The position numbers and the translations under genes were made by a program. Positions 59,631 to 64,000 of a DNA stretch of 64,000 nucleotides are shown piece by piece. The DNA comes from Diaphorobacter nitroreducens (GTDB lineage: Bacteria > Pseudomonadota > Gammaproteobacteria > Burkholderiales > Burkholderiaceae_C): contig RJVL01000009.1 in NCBI GenBank assembly GCA_003755025.1, positions 1-64,000 on the forward strand. The letters run 5' to 3'. The notes beneath the pieces are model-generated. The model worked only from the letters and a program-made list of their open reading frames with translations. It did no database searches and was not told where the DNA came from. The first letter of the stretch is position 1. The number at the start of each line of letters is the position of its first letter.

Positions 59631-60809
59631 ATGACGAACTGGACCCTGGCCGCACGTGCCGAAAAGATGAACCCCTCGGTGATCCGGGAAATCCTGAAGG
59701 TGACCGAGAAGCCCGGCATCATCAGCCTGGCCGGCGGGCTGCCCTCGCCCAAGACCTTCCCGATCGAGTCCTTCGCCGCCGCGGCCGCGTCCGTGCTGGC
59801 CACCGACGGCGCATCGGCGCTGCAGTACGCGGCCAGTGAGGGCTATACCCCGCTGCGCGAGGCCATTGCCGCATTCCTGCCCTGGGACGTGCACCCCGAC
59901 CAGGTGCTGATCACCACCGGATCGCAGCAGGCGCTGGACCTGATCGGCAAGGTGCTCATCGACGCGGGCAGCCGCGTGCTGGTGGAAACACCCACCTACC
60001 TGGGCGCGCTGCAGGCCTTCGCGCCCATGGAACCCCAGGTGGTGTCGGTGGCCAGCGACAGCGAGGGCGTGCTGATCGACGACCTGGCGGCCAAGGCCGG
60101 CAGCGGCGCGGACAAGGCGCGCTTCCTGTACGTGCTGCCCAACTTCCAGAACCCCACGGGCCGCACCATGAGCGAAGCCCGCCGCGAGGCCCTGGTGGCC
60201 CAGGCCGCCGCGCTGAACCTGCCGCTGGTGGAAGACAACCCCTATGGCGACCTGTGGTTCGACCAGGCGCCCCCCCAACCCCTGACGGCGCGCAACCCCG
60301 AGGGCTGCATCTACATGGGCTCGTTCTCCAAGGTGCTGGCCCCCGGCCTGCGCCTGGGCTACGTCGTCGCACCGCGCCAGATGTACCCCAAGCTGCTGCA
60401 GGCCAAGCAGGCGGCCGACCTGCACACGCCCAGCTTCAACCAGCGCCTGGTGTCCGAGGTCATCAAGAACGGCTTCCTGGACCGCCACGTGCCCACCATC
60501 CGCCAGCTCTACAAGGAGCAGTGTCAGGCCATGGTGGCCGCGCTGGAGCAGGAGATGCAGGGCCTGGGCGTGACCTGGAACCGCCCCGACGGCGGCATGT
60601 TCCTGTGGCTGCGCCTGCCCGAAGGCATGAGCGCGCTGCAACTACTGCCGCGCGCGGTGGAGCGCAACGTGGCCTTCGTGCCCGGCGCGGCCTTCTACGC
60701 CGACCAGCCGGACGACCGCACGCTTCGGCTGTCCTTCGTCACGGCGTCGCAGGGCCAGATCCGCACCGCGATTGCCGCGCTGGCCGCCGCCATCCGCGAA
60801 GCGGCCTGA
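59631..60809 (+). CDS. PLP-dependent aminotransferase, class I (LysN/2-aminoadipate-like)
   Basis: Transaminase of 392 residues. Typical segments are GIISLAGGLPSPKTFPIESF (start of fold), ALQYAASEGYTPLREAIAAF, VEDNPYGDLWF and the Schiff-base lysine in MGSFSKVLAPGLRLGYV. The family includes 2-aminoadipate, aromatic and valine-pyruvate aminotransferases; the substrate is open. The ATG at 59631 has a GGAG site; a 6-bp GC-rich hairpin (59598-59615) precedes it. Confidence 0.92.
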   Translation: MTNWTLAARAEKMNPSVIREILKVTEKPGIISLAGGLPSPKTFPIESFAAAAASVLATDGASALQYAASEGYTPLREAIAAFLPWDVHPDQVLITTGSQQALDLIGKVLIDAGSRVLVETPTYLGALQAFAPMEPQVVSVASDSEGVLIDDLAAKAGSGADKARFLYVLPNFQNPTGRTMSEARREALVAQAAALNLPLVEDNPYGDLWFDQAPPQPLTARNPEGCIYMGSFSKVLAPGLRLGYVVAPRQMYPKLLQAKQAADLHTPSFNQRLVSEVIKNGFLDRHVPTIRQLYKEQCQAMVAALEQEMQGLGVTWNRPDGGMFLWLRLPEGMSALQLLPRAVERNVAFVPGAAFYADQPDDRTLRLSFVTASQGQIRTAIAALAAAIREAA

Positions 60810-60923
60810 CGCCTTTCAAACCCTGACCTTCCCGCGCGGGAAGGTGGCTGCAGCCCTGCGCACGCGCAGGTGCCGCCGCCGCATGCCCGCCCCATCCTCT
60901 ATCACCACCACCGGAGCCGTTCC

Positions 60924-61799
60924 ATGCGCCTGCGCCCGTTCCAGCAAGTCGATGTCTTCACCGCCACGCCCTACCTCGGCAACCCGCTGGCCGTGGTGCT
61001 GGACGGCGAGGGCCTGTCCACCGAGGAGATGCAGCGGTTCACCAACTGGACCAACCTGTCCGAGGCCACCTTCGTGCTGCCGCCGACGCCCGAGGGTCAT
61101 GCGGCCGGCGCGGACTACCGCGTGCGCATCTTCTGCCCTGGGCGCGAGCTGCCCTTTGCCGGCCACCCCACGCTGGGCACCTGCCACGCCTGGCTGCAGG
61201 CCGGCGGCCAGCCGCGCGCCACGGGGCGCATCGTGCAGGAATGCGGCGTGGGGCTGGTCACACTGCGGCGCGACGGCGAGCAGCTTGCCTTTGCCGCGCC
61301 GCCGCTCGTCAAGAGCGGCCCGCTGGCCGAGGAGGACGTGCAGCTCATCGCACGCGGCCTGGGCGTGGCGCGGGACGACATCGTGGCGCATGCCTGGTGC
61401 GACAACGGCCCCAACTGGCGTGGCGTGATGCTGCGCTCGGCCGAGCAGGTACTCGGGCTCAGGCCCGACGGCGCAGTACTGGCCGGGCTGGACGTGGGCG
61501 TGGTGGGGCCGCGCGGTAAGGTCGGCGTGGTGGGTGCCAGCGATGCCGAGGGCATCGCGTTCGAGGTGCGCGCCTTCTTCCCGGGCAACAACGGTCTGGC
61601 GGAAGACCCCGTCACCGGCAGCCTGAACGCGGCGCTGGCGCAATGGCTCATCGGCGCGGGCCTGGCGCCCAGCCGCTATGTGGCCAGCCAGGGTACGGCG
61701 CTGGGCCGCGCCGGGCGCGTGCATGTGCAGCAGGACGGCCCGCAAATCTGGGTGGGCGGCCACTCCGTCACCTGCGTGCGCGGCGAGGTGCGGCTGTGA
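60924..61799 (+). CDS. PhzF family isomerase/epimerase-like protein
   Basis: The 291-residue protein has a diaminopimelate-epimerase-like fold of two similar halves. Family marks are QQVDVFTATPYLGNPLAVVL, catalytic Glu in NLSEATFVLPP, ELPFAGHPTLGTCHAW and a C-terminal GSLNAALAQWL. Most PhzF homologues outside phenazine clusters have unknown substrates. It is translationally coupled to the next gene (GTGA overlap). Confidence 0.92.
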   Translation: MRLRPFQQVDVFTATPYLGNPLAVVLDGEGLSTEEMQRFTNWTNLSEATFVLPPTPEGHAAGADYRVRIFCPGRELPFAGHPTLGTCHAWLQAGGQPRATGRIVQECGVGLVTLRRDGEQLAFAAPPLVKSGPLAEEDVQLIARGLGVARDDIVAHAWCDNGPNWRGVMLRSAEQVLGLRPDGAVLAGLDVGVVGPRGKVGVVGASDAEGIAFEVRAFFPGNNGLAEDPVTGSLNAALAQWLIGAGLAPSRYVASQGTALGRAGRVHVQQDGPQIWVGGHSVTCVRGEVRL

Positions 61800-62773
61800 C
61801 GCGCGCCGCAGCACCGCTGCCCACGCTGGCCGACATCGAAGCCGCGGCACGCACCGTCTACCAGGAGTTCCAGCCCACGCCGCAGTACCGCTGGGGCCTG
61901 CTGGGCGAGCGCCTCGGCACGGAGTGCTGGCTCAAGCACGAGAACCACAACCCGGTGGGCGCGTTCAAGATCCGCGGCGGCCTGACGTACTTCGACCGGC
62001 TGGCGCAGCGGGGTGAGCTGCCGCGCGAGGTCATCAGCGCCACGCGCGGCAACCACGGCCAGAGCATCGGCTGGGCCGCGCGACGCCATGGCGTGGCCTG
62101 CACCATCGTCGTGCCGCACGGCAATTCGGTGGAGAAGAACGCGGCCATGCGCGCACTGGGCGTGAACCTGGTGGAACACGGCGACGATTTCCAGGCCGCC
62201 CGCGAGCACGCCCTGCAACTGGCCGCCGAACGCGGCGCCCACATGGTGCCCAGCTACCACCCCGACCTGGTGCGCGGCGTGGCCACCTACTGGTGGGAGT
62301 TCCTGCGCGCCGTGCCGCACATGGATGTGGCCTATGTGCCCATCGGCCTGGGTTCCGGCGCCTGCGCTGCCGTGGCGGCCAAGCGGGCATTGGGACATGG
62401 GGTGCGCCTGGTGGGCGTGGTGAGCTGCCACGCCACCACCTATGCCGACTCGTTCGCCGCGGGCCATGTGGTGGCGTCGCCCGTCAGCACGCAGATCGCC
62501 GACGGCCTGGCGGTGCGCATGGCCGACCCGGACGCATTGGCCGTGCTGCTGCCTGAACTGGACCGGGTGGTGCAGGTCAACGATGACGCAGTGGCCGCCG
62601 CCATGCGCGCGCTGTTCACGGACACCCACAACGTGGCCGAGGGCGCGGGCGCGGCGGCACTGGCTGCCGCGCTGCAGCAGCGGGAAGCTCTGCGCGGCCA
62701 GTGCGTGGGCCTGCCGCTCACAGGCGGGAATGTGGATGCGGCGTTGTTCGCCCGGGTACTGATGGGGCAGTGA
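61796..62773 (+). CDS. PLP-dependent threonine dehydratase-like lyase
   Basis: Fold-type II enzyme of 325 residues. The PLP lysine lies in HENHNPVGAFKIRGGLTYF, the phosphate-binding glycine loop is PIGLGSGACAAV, and there are conserved SATRGNHGQSIGWAARRHG and EGAGAAALAAAL. It lacks an ACT domain, so it resembles catabolic threonine/serine dehydratases or hydroxyectoine-type dehydratases. It starts with GTG overlapping the phzF stop. Confidence 0.9.
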   Translation: MTRAAAPLPTLADIEAAARTVYQEFQPTPQYRWGLLGERLGTECWLKHENHNPVGAFKIRGGLTYFDRLAQRGELPREVISATRGNHGQSIGWAARRHGVACTIVVPHGNSVEKNAAMRALGVNLVEHGDDFQAAREHALQLAAERGAHMVPSYHPDLVRGVATYWWEFLRAVPHMDVAYVPIGLGSGACAAVAAKRALGHGVRLVGVVSCHATTYADSFAAGHVVASPVSTQIADGLAVRMADPDALAVLLPELDRVVQVNDDAVAAAMRALFTDTHNVAEGAGAAALAAALQQREALRGQCVGLPLTGGNVDAALFARVLMGQ

Positions 62774-62947
62774 CTGCGGGTTTCGACCTGCAAAACACGC
62801 CGCACGAGGCCGGCCAGAGAACGCCAGGGTTTTCCCGGCGGGTGATTTCAACCAACAAAACTTTCATCGCGGTGTTTGACGCAGCCCTGCCTGCGCCAAC
62901 ACCATTGCTTCCAAGCCGCACCCATCCGCGGCGCTGGAGACACCAAT

Positions 62948-64000
62948 ATGCGATGGAGACAACGCCCCGCCGGCTCCAACTGGGGTGACTTCGGGCCCGA
63001 CGACCAGTTGGGCCGCACCAACCTGATCGGCCCGGAGCAGGTGCGCAAGGGCGTGCAGGAAGTGCGCGAGGGCATCAGCCTGTGCCTGTCGCTGCCGCTG
63101 GACTACCCCGGCGGCAACGTGCTGAACGCGCGCCGCCTGCCGCCCCAACTGCGCCCCACGCGGCGCGAAGGCATTCCGTACGTCAACTTTCCGCTGGGCC
63201 ATGTGTACCCCGGCGCCACCGACGTGGTCAGCGACGACCAGGTGCTGCTGTCGTTGCAGTACTCCACGCAATGGGACTCGCTGGCGCATGTGGGCGCGCT
63301 GTTCGACCCCGACGGCGATGGCCAGCCGCGCACGGTGTACTACAACGGCTACCGCGGCCACGAGCACATCCTGGGTCCGCAGGACCATGGCATCCCCGCG
63401 CGCGACGGCGACGGCACGGCGGCGCGTTACCAGCCCGTGTGCTGCGCCGGCCGCGCGCCGGACGAGAGCGTGGCCCGCGCGCTGGGCGTGGAGCACCTGG
63501 CCGTGAAGGGCATGCAGGGGCGCGGCGTGCTGGTGGACCTGGAGCGCGCCTACGGCACCGACTTCCGCGACATCGGCTACGACGAACTCATGCGTGCCAT
63601 GGAGCGCAGCGGCGCCAGCGTGGAGCCCGGCGACATGCTGCTGCTGCGCACCGGCTTTGCCGAGCTGGTGCTGTCCATGCAGCTCCAGCCCGACGCGCAC
63701 CGCCTGCACCACAGCTGCGCCGCGCTGGACGGCGGCGACGAAAAGCTGCTGCAGTGGATCACCGACAGCGGCATCGCCGCGCTGATCGCCGACAACTACG
63801 CCGTGGAGCGCCACCCGCCACGCCGCGTGCCCGAGGACGGTGCGCCCTACCCCGTGCTGCCGCTGCACGAGCACTGCCTGTTCAAGCTGGGCCTGCCGCT
63901 GGGCGAGCTGTGGTACCTGAAAGAACTGGCCGACCACCTGCACGCCCTCGGGCGCACCCGCTTCCTGCTCACTGCGCCACCGCTGCGCCTGCCGGGCGCC
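62948..64000 (+). CDS. Cyclase-family (kynurenine formamidase-like) hydrolase, partial
   Basis: Runs open to the right edge, at least 351 residues with the C terminus missing. It matches the metal-dependent cyclase family: NLIGPEQVRKGVQEVREGIS, QYSTQWDSLAHVGALFD (metal-binding His), GMQGRGVLVDLERAYG, EPGDMLLLRTGF and AALIADNYAVER. The usual HxGTHxD motif is in the variant form SLAHVGALFD, seen in a subfamily with longer proteins. ATG 62948 follows a GGAGA site. The substrate is not known. Confidence 0.88.
   Translation, partial: MRWRQRPAGSNWGDFGPDDQLGRTNLIGPEQVRKGVQEVREGISLCLSLPLDYPGGNVLNARRLPPQLRPTRREGIPYVNFPLGHVYPGATDVVSDDQVLLSLQYSTQWDSLAHVGALFDPDGDGQPRTVYYNGYRGHEHILGPQDHGIPARDGDGTAARYQPVCCAGRAPDESVARALGVEHLAVKGMQGRGVLVDLERAYGTDFRDIGYDELMRAMERSGASVEPGDMLLLRTGFAELVLSMQLQPDAHRLHHSCAALDGGDEKLLQWITDSGIAALIADNYAVERHPPRRVPEDGAPYPVLPLHEHCLFKLGLPLGELWYLKELADHLHALGRTRFLLTAPPLRLPGA

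Noticed and set aside
1-64000. tRNA genes, CRISPR arrays, insertion sequences, prophage genes
   Set aside because: None seen: no regular spacer-repeat arrays, no transposase-like ORFs and no cloverleaf sequence recognised by eye. A covariance search for tRNA would be decisive.

Overview
The window is high-GC bacterial DNA that I place in the Burkholderiales, most likely family Comamonadaceae and Acidovorax-like. The reasons are codon use, the gene content and order, and a dispersed short palindromic repeat (core AGCGCTTG...CAAGCGCT) that I associate from memory with that family. About 50 kb is one continuous motility and chemotaxis island. The last 10 kb holds a transporter and amino-acid-related metabolic genes. 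I see no rRNA, tRNA, CRISPR array, insertion sequence or prophage.

Layout: (1) 243-2129, a Uup-type ABC-F ATPase. (2) 8592 down to 2139, a leftward chemotaxis operon: a small CheZ-like protein, cheY, cheA, cheW, cheR, cheD, cheB. (3) 8703-10489, a rightward pair of a soluble receiver-histidine kinase and a NarL-type regulator. (4) 21667 down to 10588, a leftward basal-body and export block, fliF-G-H-I-J-K and fliL-M-N-O-P-Q-R, with fliE divergent. (5) 24591 down to 22334, fliD and fliS-fliT. (6) Two flagellin genes facing away from each other (24822-26258 and 26592-28067). (7) 28274-37752, motA-motB-cheY-cheZ, then flhB-flhA-flhF-(flhG-like)-fliA. (8) 39536 down to 37963, flgA, flgM, flgN. 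(9) 39762-51813, flgB to flgL, with one unrecognised secreted-protein gene between flgH and flgI. (10) An HDOD protein, a sodium symporter-type transporter, a nitronate monooxygenase fused to an extra domain, a MocR regulator divergent from a LysE exporter, an EamA permease, an aminotransferase, a PhzF protein, a PLP lyase and a cyclase-family protein cut by the right edge.

Together these genes encode nearly a complete flagellum: secretion gate and ATPase, C ring, rod, hook, hook-filament junction, cap, filament and stator. They also encode the FliA/FlgM checkpoint and a chemotaxis relay with two CheY proteins and two candidate CheY phosphatases. The master regulators flhDC and chemoreceptors are not in the window. 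By eye I find good FliA (sigma-28) promoters before fliS, the leftward flagellin and flgM, and a weaker one before motA. A 31-bp element, 28/31 identical, lies before both flgB and fliF, with a shorter version before fliL; it is probably the class II promoter.

Most interesting points: the small CheZ-like protein carrying the D-x3-Q phosphatase motif; the unknown gene inside the flg operon; the inverted flagellin pair with a sigma-28 promoter pointing only one way; an FlhG-like protein with no ATP-binding loop; and a repeat family one copy of which is translated as the linker of a MocR regulator.
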